Counted from the stretch's first letter, positions 22,113-35,212 are shown. The stretch is DNA of 64,000 nucleotides from Phascolarctos cinereus (GCF_002099425.1 NW_018344057.1:9728501-9792500); one strand, 5' to 3'. Made by a program: numbers and translations. Notes: generated by a model not told the origin, from the sequence alone.

Positions 22113-22696
22113 TGCTTGTTCCTTTATCCTGCCCTACTTCTTAAACCTTCCCTACTTTTTCCATGTGTGCTCTGTTTCATTAATGGTCTGGTTTTTTTCT
22201 CTTCAGTTTTGCCTGATAGATCATTCTTGGTGATCCTCATCTATTTTGCCTTTTGGCATGTCACATTCCAAGCCTTTGTGCAGTTCTAGCTAGAAGAAAG
22301 TGGGGAAGTCCTCTGTTCCGCTAAAGGCACATTTTTTCCTCCTGTGAGATCATGTGCACTTTGACAGGGTAGCGTTCTTTGGTATAAGCCCATATTTTTT
22401 GCCTTTTGCAATGCTGCCTTCTTTGTCATAGTTTCACCATAGAATCTATGCACCTGACTTTGGTTCCCTGGCATTTGAACATTCTCTTTCTAGCTGCCTG
22501 ATGTTTTTTCCTTTACACTCTGAGTTTTGGCTCTGACATTCCTGGGTGTTTTCAGATTGGATTTTCTTTTGGGTTGTGATTGGTGGATTCATTCTCTTTT
22601 CACTTAATCCTCTTTTTTTCCCTAGATCTGGACAATTTTCATTTATGAATTCTTGAAATATGGTATAATCTGACAATTCTTGTTTTGTTTTTGTTT

Positions 22697-22835
22697 TTTG
22701 CTAGGCAGTGGGGTTAAGTGACTTGCCCAGGGTCACACAGCTAGTAAGTGTCAAGTGTGTGAGGCTGGATTTGAACTTGGGTCCTTCTGTCTCCAGGGCC
22801 GGTGCTCTATCCACTGTGCCACCTAGCTGCCCCCA
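22697..22835 (-). repeat. tRNA-derived SINE
   Basis: Antisense: GGGGTTAAGTGACTTGCCCA, CTAGTAAGTGTCAAGTGTGTG, CTCTATCCACTGTGCCACCT. Well preserved, inside L1 ORF1-like text. Confidence 0.9.
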
Positions 22836-23300
22836 GTCCGATAATTCTTAATTATCTCTCCTTGATCTTTTTTCTAGGTCATTCTTTTTGCTAGTAGGTA
22901 CCTGACATTTTCTCCCATTTTTAATCTTTTGACTCTATTCTAATAATTTGTTGTCTTATGAAATTCTGATATTTTTAGTCTGTTTTTTAAGGAGTCCTGA
23001 ACCAGGGTGAGGTTTTCTATCTTCTGTTATATGCTGCTTATTCTCTGTAGTAGGCCAGACCTAGTTTAGGCTGGGCTGGTACATTAGGTTTGAGATTCAA
23101 ATGAAATGAGATACTTGTGGTCTAACAGTTAATAGAAAGAGGTTTACTCAGCTGTGGCAGGGGAAGGATGTTCAGAGGAGGTGGAGGACCCTGAGGCCTG
23201 TGAACAGGTGTTCACTGAGTGTAGCTTTGCACTGCTGGTGTTGGCTGTTCTGTGGTCTTCAGTTAAAAGCTCCAGGGAGCAGCTTCTCCTGCCTTGACTT

Positions 23301-24423
23301 TTTAAAAAAATTAAGTTTTTATTGATATTTTCTGTTTTTTACATCCTCAAAGTTATCTTCATTTATCTTTCCTAACCCCTCAGAAAGTCATCCCCTATAA
23401 CAAAAAGTACTTTTTTTTTTGAAGGAAAAGGAAAAAATTTAGCACGACTGCAGAATTTATTGAAAAAGTCTGAAAACAGGTGCATCTCTAGATTTCCCAC
23501 CTCCATAAAGGGTGGGTTAGATGTGCCCTCATATCTCTTCATTTGGGTCCTGCTTGATTTTTATAATTTTGTAACATTCACTTTTGGGTTTTGTTTTGGG
23601 TTTTTTTGTATGTGGTTGTTCTTCCCATTTGCATTGTTGTAGTAATTATGTACATTGTTTTCTTGGCTCTGCTCACCTCACACTGCTTTTGTTTGTGTAT
23701 GTCATTCTGTGCTGATCTGTATGTATCACATAATTTCTTATATCCCATTAGATACATGTTCCACCGTTTGTTCAACCACTTCTCAATCTATGGACATCTT
23801 TGTTTCCAGTTTTTTGCTGTTACAAAAAAATACATTATAAATATTTTGGTGTATATTGTTTCCTTCACGTATAAGCCCAGTAATGGAATTTCTGTTTCAA
23901 AAAGTATAGATATTTTAGTCACTTTTCATAGCTCTGCCAACAGTGTGTCTCTTTTAGTCTACATCCCCTCTAACACTGACCATTTTTTATCATCTTTGCC
24001 AGTTTGCAGGGAATGAGGTTGAAACCTCAGTGTTTTGATTTGCATTTTTCTTAATATTAGTGATTTTGGAGCATTCTTTCATGTGGTTGTGAATCCTCAC
24101 CCTTTTTATACTCGGGCACCAGCTACATACATCATTGGGTGGAACCTAGGTCCTTTTAGCCAATTAAATCTTGGAGACAGTTTCAGTACTTTTTTAGGGA
24201 AAAAACTAGCCCATCCTATATTGTGGTACTTTTTTTTCTGTGTGGTTCTACTCTTACTTAGGAAATTATTCTCTTTGACTGGGATTATCTCTTGGGATTC
24301 TTTTAATAGTATTTCTTCATTATCTTTGGGATTTTCTTCTGTTTATTCATATTTTCCCTGATGTAGCCCCTCTCCCTGTATTTGAAAGCTTCAGGTTAAA
24401 AACTGGGGTTTTTAACTGGCTTC
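23301..24423 (-). repeat. Old L1 copy, antisense, host of the provirus
   Basis: Antisense L1 3' text: TTGTAGTAATTATGTACATTG, TGGCTCTGCTCACCTCACA, TCAATCTATGGACATCTTTG. Very diverged. The provirus at 24428-32827 interrupts it, and sequence from 32832 onward may be its continuation. Confidence 0.55.
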
Positions 24424-24427
24424 CCTC

Positions 24428-24935
24428 TGTGTGGGACAAGTGAAAGTTTCTCACCTGAAATGTAAGCTGTGCTCCAAAAATGTAGTGAGGCTTCAGCATG
24501 AGCTGGGCCTACGTTTCACTTTCATTTTGGGGGAATGGGGGCTGTGCACCAGCTGCCCACCCCCTCCCTTGTTTTGTAACCACCCCCTCTGTTGTTTTGT
24601 ACCTTAACTTTACCAAATAAGGCAACCCTCTAGCTCCCAAGCATGTTTTGAGTAAAATGTATCTCCTGGGTTCTAAATCTAGACTATGAGGTCTCTTGCC
24701 TCAGCCAATGAGGATAAAGAGATTGAGACAGACAGGTGGGGAGGGGGCTTTTTGGAGTGGTTTGCCTAAGACTATATAAGTGCTTGCTGCTGTTTGTGCT
24801 GGGCCTCCCTACTCCAGTCTGCCCTGGGTAGGTGACGCCCAACTCTTGCGCTAGACTTGCTAGAATAAAACTTCTGTTTTCTACCTGGAGACACCTCTGG
24901 GTTTTTATTTGACTAAGTGGTCTAAATCCCACTCA
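24428..24935 (+). repeat. 5' LTR of the provirus
   Basis: 508 bp, TG...CA. Carries a CTATATAAG TATA box near 24771 and an AATAAA signal near 24864, in the usual U3-R-U5 order. Nearly the same length as the 3' LTR (504 bp). Confidence 0.92.
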
Positions 24936-24936
24936 G

Positions 24937-24954
24937 TGGGGGCTCGTCCAGGAT
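24937..24954 (+). other. Primer-binding site, tRNA-Pro type
   Basis: TGGGGGCTCGTCCAGGAT follows one base after the LTR end. It differs at one position from the tRNA-Pro site used by murine leukaemia-type viruses, which supports the gammaretrovirus placement. Confidence 0.88.
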
Positions 24955-26699
24955 TTTCTTTGATTAGGGAGGGGGCTTCCTTGCCGAGGTCAAGGCCAAG
25001 CTCGCATCCGAGATTTCTCAGAGGCCTTGAGCTCCGGAGGGGAGTTACCACCCAGTCATTGAAATAAACCCAAAGAGAGGGACTTGGAGAAATGGAAGGC
25101 TTGTTAGGGCTCCGACGATTAAAAACGAAACTGCAAAATTCCGGCTGGCTGGTGGGTAAGAGCAGTCATGTAAGTTATACGTGTGCAACCCAGAGGTAAG
25201 CACCCAGGGGTCTGGAGGTAATTGGCATGGGGTGAGGGCCCTTTAGGACAGGCTCTAGTTTGGGCAGAGTCTGGGCCTAGTCAAATTGCAGAATAGAGAC
25301 CTCATCAGAAGGACGCCACTGAGAAAGCTTCATGGGTAACAGGTGAGGTGGGTGACCCTCCTCAGTAATTCGGCTGGGTCTGTCTTTAGACTTGGGGAGT
25401 CAGCGATGGCTACTGTAAATTCCCTAGGTGAGGGCCTAAGGGGTCCCTAGGAATGTAAGGGACAATCCAAATCTGCTCAGTCGGAGTGCAAATGTGAAGT
25501 ACCTATAACAGTCCTTTAGGCAATCGACTGCAGAATTGGAATGAACTGCCAGGATACAGAGGAAAAGATAAAAGGAAAATGATTGGATATGGTTTGATGA
25601 TTTGAGGATTCTACAGGGCAGAGGGTTGTTGTATGTCTATTTCCCTTTTTTGTGTTTGTGTCTGTGTGTGGTGTGAATGAGTGTTAACAGTATTTGATAG
25701 TAAAAGATTTGGCAAGAAAAGCATTCCAAGTGCTGCAGCTGGACTCCGGAGTGTGTCTTTCTTTCTCTCCCTTCTCACTCACTGATAACGACAGCCTCAG
25801 AGGGGTGAATGGAAGAGAGAAAGAGAGAAAAATACTTTATTATTTAGGTTATATGATTGGTAAAAAGCAAGTTGAGAAGGATTTTCTAAGTGTCAGGTCA
25901 TAATTAGAAAGAAGTAAGATAGGTGCAGTTTTAAAAGGACTTTAATCAAAGTCCATTAAAAAGAAAGGCAAGAAAGTTTAAACATGTAGGAGAGGGAGTA
26001 TGTGTAGAAAGCTTAAGGATGGTATAATTTATTTGCACGGTGTGAATAGAGGGTTTTGAAAGTAAGAAGGTTTTTGAAACCTTTGGGAGGAAAAATAATA
26101 ATTTCTCTCTCTCTCTGCATTCTAATTCTGGCCAAATTTGAGTGTGGAGGCAAAGAGAGAAAAAGGGAAACTTTTCCCCTCAGATCAGAAAGAGAGGTAG
26201 CACTTAATCTTTTCTGCATCTCATAAGAGAGAAAAGTTTTTGTGTACCAGAACATAAACAAAAGGTAATTTATGGGTGGGGGATGGGGGGGATTGGCTGT
26301 GCTGAGGGCTTCAGCTTGTTGGGGATGACTGGGTTCGACTGTTGCCGAGACCATGATGTTTCCCCACGAGCCCCAACTCATTCAAATTAGTAAAAATGTG
26401 ATGTTTTTATTTTCAGAACTTATTATACTGTTTGGCACTAGAGTAAAGTGAAAGAACTAAAGAACAGTGGAAAAATTGTGTAAGGCAAAGTGAATGGTTT
26501 AGAATGCGTAGTAAAATTGTAAAAGCAGTTTGGGAAGAGAGAGGGAGGGAGAGCAATTATCTCCCTTCAGAAATGCAAAAAGAAAGCTGTGTCTTGGTGA
26601 GTGTAATTTGGGTGGGGATCTTAAGTTCCCCACCCTTGGATGAGGATATCCTCTGAATAGCTTTAGATAGTTTAAGTAAGTTAAGAAGGTGTGAAGAAG

Positions 26700-27147
26700 G
26701 AAAGACTTATATGGTCTGATGCTGAGTGAAGTGAGCAGAACCAAGAGGACTTTGTACACAATAGCAGCCACGTTATGCAATGACTGAGATTGTTAAACTG
26801 AACCCTTCTCAGCACGATGAGGATCTAAGACATCTCCAGAGGCCTCGGGATGGAAAATGCTGTCCACATCCAAAGAAAGAACTATGGAAGTCGAATCGCT
26901 GTCACTTATTTTTGCCTTCTGTTGAGTTTTGTTTCATCTTTCTGATGGTTCCTCCTATTGGTTTTAATTTTTACTTACAACTTCACTAATGTGAAAACAT
27001 GTTTAATAGGAATGTAAATGTAAAGCCTATATCAAATTGTGCGCTGTCTTGGGGAGGGTGGGGGGGAGGAAGGGGGAGAAAAATTTTCAACTCAAAAGCA
27101 TATGGAAGTGATTGTTGATAAATCAAAATAAATAAAATTTTAAAAAG
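26700..27147 (+). repeat. L1 3' fragment nested in the provirus
   Basis: Starts in the last ORF2 codons (TATGGTCTGATGCTGAGTGA) and continues through the L1 3' UTR (CTTCACTAATGTGAAAACATG, a G-run, ATTTTCAACTCAAAAGCATA) to an A-rich tail. A 13-bp perfect target duplication (AGGTGTGAAGAAG) flanks it at 26687-26699 and 27148-27160. It entered after the provirus and so belongs to a young L1 lineage. It is close to the copies at 13.6 and 45.7 kb. Confidence 0.92.
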
Positions 27148-30100
27148 AGGTGTGAAGAAGTGGTATATTTTAAAGTAGAAGGATGGAAAAATAAAATTCT
27201 TTTTTTCCCCTAATTTAAAAAACAATAGATAAAGTTATGGAGAGATGGAAGGAATTATGTCCACCTGCCTTTCAGGCTAGATCCATGGGTGGGTTCTATT
27301 AAATATAATATGGATACTGGCTATGGTAAAGATTTTAGTTATTGTGAGTTATGATTATTACTGTTCAATTAATTATTAAGCTCCAGAGGTGCCTACCTGG
27401 AGGGAAAGCAAAAAGAAGTAGTTAGAATACTGGCCCTGTACATTTTAAACTGACCTGATTACAATAGGTGATTCTAAACTGTTTGTAAAACTTTTGCAAG
27501 AAAATGTGGACATGAATGGGGTACTGAAATACTGAAGAAATGTATGAATTTGTGGGTAATATCCCTTTATAAGGGCCAAGGGTATTGAATTTAGAAATGT
27601 GTATTTGTATAATTTTAAGAGCACATATTGTTATTTGGCAGTAAGAAATTTATTAACTATGTGGCCCCAGGAGACTGTTGAATCTGGTGAAGGGGTCTAG
27701 AAAGAAAGAAAGATTTTTTATTGAGTCTGTTTTCAGTTGTATTAGTTATGTTGCTGGAAGGGCAATTTCTTTTATAATCTGGAATGTTAAATTAATTGTG
27801 CCTTCAGGGAAAAGAGAAAAAGGAATGAATCTGGCTGTTGGGGTATTCTATATGATCCTGTTTTGTAACGTTTCCTTTTTAAGTATTGTAATTTAAGAAA
27901 GCATAAAATTTCCAAGTTTTATCTTGATTTAAGGGGCATTTTCAGCTAAAATTGTTGTGCTACATTTGTGAGATTGTTGACTAGGTTGTTTGTGGGTTAC
28001 TGTTTTGATGTTAAAACCTAGAATTGTTAATTGATTATTTGTGTGTGAAAAGAAGGGGCACAAGGCAATTACTCCTTATGTTGAAAACTTGCCAATATCC
28101 CTGGAAACCAACATTGGGGAAGGTTAACATAACCCCTCTTAAGGTCAAATTGAGGGAATCCACTACAGTGGTGAGAGTAAAACAATATCCTGTATCTCTA
28201 GAGGAGAGGCGAGGACTCAGACCGGTGATTCAGGGGCTGTTGGAAGGGGGACTTCTTGAACCCTCTATTTCCCTCTTCAGTATTCCCATCTTGCCGGTCC
28301 GGAAAAGGGATGGAACATATAGACTAGTCCAAGATTTAAGGGAATTAACAAGGTTGTATTACCATCCCACCCAGTGGTACCTGACCCCTACACGATCTTG
28401 GGAAGGGTAAATGAAGACAGTAGGTGTTTCAGTGTAATTGATTTAAAAGATGTATTCTGGGCCTGTCCCTTAGACCCTAGTAGTAGGGATATCTTTACCT
28501 TCTAGCGGGAGGGTCCTGAGAATGGGAGGAAGCAGCAGCGTAGGTGGTGTGTCCTGCCCCAGGGGTATACCGAATCACCAAATTTGTTTGGACAAGTCCT
28601 TGAGAGAATCCTGGAAGGGTTTAGAGCTCCCCTTGGGACCCAGGTATTACAATATGTAGATGATTTGCTGGTGACAGATAACCAGAGAATAGAAATTAGT
28701 GAGGCCTCGATCAAATTGATAAACTATTTGGGATCAGAAGGTTTGAGGATTTCCAAACATAAATTACAGTTTGTGGAATGAGGGGTGAAATATCTGGGAC
28801 GTTTAATAAGTAAGGGGCAGTAGAAGCTGGCCCCAGAGCAGGTAGCAGATATCCTTCAAACTCCCCTCCCAAAAACTAAGAGGGAACTCGGAAAGTTCCT
28901 GGGGCTAGTAGTATTCTGTAGAAATTGGATTGATTTGTATGCGTCCCTCACAAAACCCTTGTACCAATACTTACTGGAAGAAGAACCAGAGCAAATTAGT
29001 TGGGGCCCTGAAGGGGAGGGGAGATTTAAGAAGTTAAAGGAGGTCCTCCCCTCCCCTCACTGGAGATACCCTGTCACTTATTTGTGAATGTGGACAAAGG
29101 GGTAACACTGGGGGTCTTGACCCAAATGGGGGGGGCAGAAGAGACCCGTGGCTTTCTTATCAAAAACCTCAAATTCTGTGGCTAGAGGATGGCCGACCTG
29201 TATTCAAGCAGTGGCGGCTACTGCTCTACTAGTGGAAGAGAATAGAAAGCTGACCTTTGGGGGAAACTTGATAGTGAGCGTTCCCCATCAGGTAGGAGCC
29301 ATCCTGAATCAAAGGGCAGGGAGGTGGCTTACACATTCCAGAATTCTCAAATATGAAGCCATATTACTGGAGAAAGATGATTTAATATTATCACAAGAGA
29401 ATAACTTAAGTCCTGCCTCTTTTTCTGACTTCAGGGGGCAGAGATGCATCTGAATTAGAGCATTATTGTATTGACTTTATTGACCTTCAAACTCGGGTTC
29501 AGGGGGATTTACAAGAATCCCCGATTCCCAGAGGAATCAGTTTGTTTATTGATGGTTCCTCTAGGGTGGTGGAAGGGAAAAGAAGGAACAGATATGCTGT
29601 CATTAATGGGGATCAAGAATACTTGGATGAGGTGGGAAGTTTACCAAAAAATTGGTCTGCCCAAATATGCAAACTATATGCCTTAATTCGGGCATTAAAA
29701 TTATTAAAAGGGAAAGAGGGCAGCATTTACACTGATTCAGAGTATGCCTGGGGAGTAGTACATATGTTTGAGAGAACCTGGGAGGAAAGGGGGCAAGGTT
29801 ATCTGCCCTGAGAAGAGAACTTGTTGGGATTGTGCAGTTCCTAGACAGTGAATTTGGTTTGCTGAGAAGTTGCCAGTTTATGTTCAGTAGATAGAAATGA
29901 TTTTTGATGATTGGCTTTTACACCAGGGCAAGTTTGAATTTGAGAAGGAAAGATGTAAAATGAGATCTGTTATGTATGTATGAGTGCTGGTAAATTCTTA
30001 TTGCTTATTGCAACTCCATGAGAGTAAAAGTAACTAGATCTGGCTTTAAGCTGTGATTAGTGAGACTTGCTGTTTGAGGAAAAAGGCTTTTGGGACTATA

Positions 30101-32323
30101 ACTAATTTTGTTTTGAGTTTGAATTTGGGTATAGTTGTCTGCATTAAATCAGTATCTGAGAGAAATGTCACAAGAACAGGTGGAGGTCGATTTAGAGGAA
30201 ATGTGATTTATTTGGGGAAAAGCTGAGGGGACAGTCTTAGCCTCAGTCTAGGATGGGATCCTCCTGGCTTAGTTTCCCCATTGTGTTCCTTGGGAAAGGA
30301 ATGTTTCCCACCTGACTATTTCTGAGTCTGGCTGTGAGATGGAACAGATACCGCATGATTGGAGAACTCCGACTCCATTTGAATTTAAACAAAGCTAAGG
30401 ATGTTTTATCCTGTCATATGTGACATGTCACATTTCCCTGCTCTTTTTCCTTCATAGTAAGTTTCTATAATCAGAAGATTTGACAAATTTACTAAAATAA
30501 TTGATTATGGAACATTTTAGGTTATTATAGAACTGGAACTAGTGTTCCTGTATGAGTTGGGGTTTTTTGATTCTTGCTAATGGTATGGAGATAATCAGGG
30601 GCTTGTGAGAATGTTATTTTGTTATTGGGATAATATCATACTTGTCTAAAGTTTTGTTACTATTGATTAATAATGTTAAAAGAATGGCTTGTGGTTTATG
30701 GTGTAAATGCCATCAAAGAAACAAGGCATGGCTAAAATTTTAAGATTTCATATATGTTGTGTTAAAAACTGATATGTACGTACTGGAGCCTGTGATTAAT
30801 TCCATAGTGAAGTCTCATCCCCTGGTGAGGAAATTAATAATGGATTGATGTAAAGTAGAAGACACTGGGTTCTGATGTGAATTTCTTAAACATGACAATT
30901 AGCCATGGTTCCAATTTTGAGTCTGTGAAATGATCAGGGTTATAAAGATTGGGAAATAGTAATTTAAAATTGTGCTAAGGTCACTTTTATAGGAGAATGG
31001 ACAGAAAGCTGGTTCCTGCAAGAAGACAAGAAGAGGAAGATGCTGTGCTGGAGATGGCTGGAGCAAATACCAAGGACAAGAGGACTTCATTGGTGGTGTT
31101 CCCTGCCAGACAGCTGTATAAGAAAAGACTTTTGGATTCTTAAAGGGACAATTACACTATCGTTTTCTTTTGGGTCTCTGTATCTGCATTTATGAAGGGA
31201 CTGCTTCTTTGATTTGTCAATGTTTAGATTAATGCCTGAATTTACTTAAAGGGGTGATGGTTAGAGAGAGAAGAAAAAGAGCGGAGAAGAATTTGAATTA
31301 TTTAATGTGATTGTGAAAGGTACCAAGAGTGCCAAGTGTTAAAGATATCGTAAGAATGATGATTTGTATATGTGATGATATACTAAATTGTATTGTTTCT
31401 AAAATTCTTAGATTGTAAAATTTGAGAAGAATTATTGTCCTGCTCCTGGTATGTCTCCCCACAATGCAACTAATTCAACCTAAATTCTTCTTCCTCCTGG
31501 GACAAGGAGGCAAACATCTGGGTGTACAAGTATATGATGATTTAGAAAGGAACCAGTGAGCCATTGATACCTCTATTGCTAGCATGGGAAATGCAAATGG
31601 ATGGGGAGATACTTGGCCCCCTGAAAGGATCATAAAGGAATATGGACCTGCTACTTGGGCACAAGATGGGAGCTGGGGATATCAGACCCCAATATATATC
31701 TGCTTAACAGAATAATTAGACTTCAAGCGGTGGGGGAAATTATTACTAATCAAACTGCTATGACTACTGACTTCTTGTCTGTTTTTTAGACCAAAGCAGG
31801 GAGGCTGTCTTACAACACAGGTTAGTCTTGCATTATCTCTTAGCTGAGGAGGGAGGTGTCTGCGGGAAGCTGAACCTGTCCACTTGTTGTATGAAAATAG
31901 ACGATGTGGGACAAACCATTGGAGACATTAATAAGGAAATTCGAAAGATGGCCCATGTTCTAGTTCAGACTTGGTCCTCTTCATTTAATACTTCCTGGTG
32001 GTCCTGGTTTGGGGGAACTTGGTGGAAGCAGTATTATGGTTTTTGTTAATAGCAGTATGTGGAGTCATACTACTCCCATTGTGTGTCCCTTGCATTGTGC
32101 AATTAATTACTACTACAGTACAAAAGACCCTCTCTAGAATGATTACATTAAAAGAACCTGTCAGTGAGTCCATTAGACTAATGATATTAAAGAATCAAGG
32201 GTGGATGACAGTCAGTCAGGAGGAAGGAAGGCCCAATTTTGATGAAATAGCCAATAGGGAAACTGAAGAAACCTACCAGTTTTGGTGTGAGAAACTTTCA
32301 ACTATGAAATGAGAGGGGGGAAC

Positions 32324-32827
32324 TGTATGGGACAAGTGAAAGTTTCTCATGTAAGATGTAAGCTATGCTCCAAAATGTAGTGAGGCTTCAGCATGAGCTG
32401 GGCCTAAGTTTCACTTTCATTTCTGGGGAAGGGGGTTGTGCACCAGCTGCCCACCCCCTCCCTTGTTTTGTAACCACCCCCTCTGTTGTTTTGTGCCTTA
32501 TCTTTACCAAATAAGGCAATCTTCTAGCTCTCAAGCAAGTTTTGAGTAAAATGTATCTCTTGGGTTCTAAATATGGACTGTGAGGTCTCTTGCCTCAGCC
32601 AATGAGGATAAAGAGATTGAGACAGACAGGTGGGGAGGGGGCTTTTTGGAATGGTTTGCCTAGGACTATGTAAGTGCTTGCTGCTGTTTGTGCTGAGCCT
32701 CCCTACTCCAGTCTGCCCTGGGTAGGTGACGCCCAACTCTCGCGCCAGACTTGGTAGAATAAAACCTGTTTTCTACCTGGAGACACCTCTGAGTTTTTAT
32801 TTGACTAAGTGGTCCAAATCCCACTCA
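32324..32827 (+). repeat. 3' LTR of the provirus
   Basis: 504 bp, preceded by a purine tract (GAGAGGGGGGAAC) and followed by the CCTC target duplication at 32828-32831. It carries the AATAAA signal and a TATA region like the 5' LTR. Confidence 0.92.
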
Positions 32828-33439
32828 CCTCTTTTAGCCACTGCTAGCTTCTGGTCATCTTTTTGTGAAGTTCTGGATTGGATGGAAGCATTTAACCTCT
32901 TTTTTATTATTCTCTTTTGGATTCTTTTTAGATTCTTCTAAAGATAATTTACTTTCCTAAAAAGATTTTATCTTCTGGAGTATAGGAGAAGCTCAGCTCT
33001 TCTATAGACTTTCACATTGTTGTCTCCTCCAGAAGCATGACATGAAGTATTTTGTAGTCTTTATGGGGTGGCACTGTGGGATAAAAGCTAGGGGGTATTG
33101 TGCTTAGGTGCTGGCGATGTGCATCAAGGCCAGTGGAAGAAGAAAAGCTTTTGCGGGGTCTGCATGGTCCTGTTCCTGGATAGAAGATGGTTCTTGATGG
33201 TTTCTTGAGAGGTTAGGGTGATGATAGGGAGGGAAAACCTGAAGAGGGCCCTTGTACCCCCTTGGTAATCTCTTCACCAGGCAGATGGTAGTGATGGGGC
33301 CTCTTTATCTTTTAAAGAATAATGTATTTTTATTTATTTGGCTTGTTTTTATATTATCTAGATTTCACCCTGTATCACCTTATCCCCCCCCCGACCATCC
33401 TTTATAAGAAAAAAATTTTTTTTTGTTTTTGTTTTGTTT

Positions 33440-33592
33440 TTGTTTTTGTTTTGGGTGAGGCAGTTGGGGTTAAGTGACTTGCCCAGGGTCACACAGCTAG
33501 TAAGTGTCAAGTGTCTGAGGTCACATTTGAACCGAGATCTTCCTGACTCCAAGGCCAGAACTCTATCCACTGCACCACCTTGCTGCCCCTAC
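33440..33592 (-). repeat. tRNA-derived SINE
   Basis: Antisense: TTTTG-rich tail, GGGGTTAAGTGACTTGCCCA, AGTGTCAAGTGTCTGAGG, CTCTATCCACTGCACCACCT. The tail is an unusual TTTTG/TTTTTG repeat. Confidence 0.87.
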
Positions 33593-34139
33593 AAATTTTT
33601 TTTTTAATAAAAGAGAAACATTCAGCAAAGTTTATCAGCATACTGAAAAAAAAAACCCTGACATTATATGCAATATTTAACCTGCAGAACCCCCATCTCT
33701 GCAGAGGAGTGAGGGGAGGTATCACCTCACTTCTCTTCCTTGGGTCCAAGCTAAGTCCTTTAACTTTAACAACACTCAGTTTTGATTGTTTCCTGGTGGT
33801 TGTTCTTTCCATGCTCCTTGTTGTAGTCATTTTGTACATTGTTTTTCTGGCTCTGTTTATTTTACTTTTTATCAGCTTATGTAAGTTATTCCATGCTTCT
33901 CTGTGTCCATCCTATTCATCATTTCTTACAGCACAATACTCAGTTACATTCACATTCCACAGTTTGTTTAGTCATTCCCCAGTTGATGGGAATCCACTTT
34001 GTTTCCACTTCTTTGTTACCGTAAAAAGTCCAAATTGTGTTGTACATGAAGCCTTTCTTTTTTGTCAGTGACCTTGGTGTATATGCTTAGCAGTGGAGTC
34101 TCTGGGTCAAAGGGAATGGGCATTTTAGTCACTTTATTG

Positions 34140-34340
34140 TTAGTGATGTGGGTGTTCAGTCATTTTGGACTCTTCCATGACTCCATTTGGAGTTTTCTTG
34201 GCAAATGTACTGGAGTGATTTGCCATTTCCTTCTCCAGCTCATTTTCCAGATGAGAAAACTGAGGCAAATAGGGTTAAGTGACTTGCCCAAGGCCTTCCT
34301 GACTCCCGGCCTGGCACTCTACCGTGCTACCTAGCTGCCA
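34140..34340 (-). repeat. RTE-type SINE
   Basis: Antisense: GTGTTCAGTCATTTTGGACTC, CATGACTCCATTTGGAG, TTTGCCATTTCCTTCTCC, GAGAAAACTGAGGCAAATAGG. The tRNA-like head is shortened. Confidence 0.8.
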
Positions 34341-35212
34341 CTTATTAATGGTTATTAATAGTTCCAGATTGCTTTTCAGAATGTTTGTACCAATTCAGAG
34401 CTCCACCAACAATGCTTGTCTTTCTACAGATCCTCCAAACATTGACTTTTCTCATCTTTTGCCATCTTTCCTCGGTGTGAGGTAAAACTGAGAGTTATTT
34501 GGATTTACTTTTCTCTTATTATTGGTAATTTAGAGCATTTTTCAGTCTGATTATTCATCGTTTGCAGTTCTTTTGGGGGAAACCATCTGTTTCTGCCCTT
34601 TGACCATTTGTGTATTAAGGAATGGCTTTTGGCCTTACGTATTTCTATTAGTTGCCCATATATCTTGGTTATCAAACCCTTATAAGAGATATTTAATACA
34701 AAGATTTTTTTTGTCATTCAACTACTTCCCTTCTTATCCTAAATTTATTAATATTGTTTGCGCAAGTTTTCAATTTTATCTAATCAGAATGATTTACTTT
34801 ATCTTTTATAATTTTCCTTTTTCTCTTATTAAGAATTCACCCTTAACCCAGAACTGTGAAAAGTATATGATTTAATTCTCTTCTAATGGTTTTGTGGTAT
34901 GATCTTTAACACTCACATTATCTATCTATTTTGAATTTATTGTAAACTACTATGTAAGATGTTCTATTATTGTTCTGTTCTTTCTTCCAGACTTCTCTCT
35001 GGTTTTCCTCAAAGCTATTAACTTTTGCGAGTTCTTTCTTAAGTAATTTATATTTTCAGGTTTATTAAATACTGGGTTATGAATTAAATTATTTGTGACT
35101 TTCATACGAGATAGTTTTGATGATTGCTGCTTTATGACATAGTTTGAGTATTGAAGTGGTGTTCCTCCTTTATTCCTACATTTTTTTCACTATTTTCCTT
35201 CATGTTCTAGAT

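Larger units (their letters stand above)
20640..23300 (-). repeat. Old L1 copy, antisense, with three nested SINEs
   Basis: From right to left on the - strand: a leader-like segment (about 23.3-22.85 kb), ORF1-like text (about 22.85-22.1 kb, for example residues TIFQEFINENCPDLGKKRG), and L1 ORF2 C-terminal/3' UTR antisense text (about 21.88-20.64 kb, CCCCAATTAATGGATTCCCC, CTCTGCATCAATTCATACAAG). Most of ORF2 is absent, so this is an internally deleted L1, a HAL1-like copy or two adjacent copies. SINEs at 21541, 21889 and 22697 interrupt it. Confidence 0.55.
24428..32827 (+). mobile_element. Gammaretrovirus-type endogenous provirus, broken fossil
   Basis: A provirus with both LTRs (24428-24935 and 32324-32827), starting TG and ending CA, and flanked by an exact 4-bp target duplication (CCTC). 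The primer-binding site at 24937-24954 matches the 3' end of tRNA-Pro (one difference from the murine leukaemia virus form). Internal order is leader, a gag region I cannot recognise in protein terms, a gammaretrovirus-like pol (about 28.0-29.8 kb, reverse transcriptase with a YVDD-type centre and RNase H text), and an env transmembrane-subunit relic (about 31.8-32.3 kb). A purine tract precedes the 3' LTR. Every coding region is broken, with many breaks. The LTRs differ by about 6% by eye; at an assumed 2-2.5 x 10^-9 changes per site per year that suggests roughly 12-15 million years. A later L1 fragment sits inside it. It lies in ZBTB25 intron 1, same strand as the gene. Confidence 0.9.
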
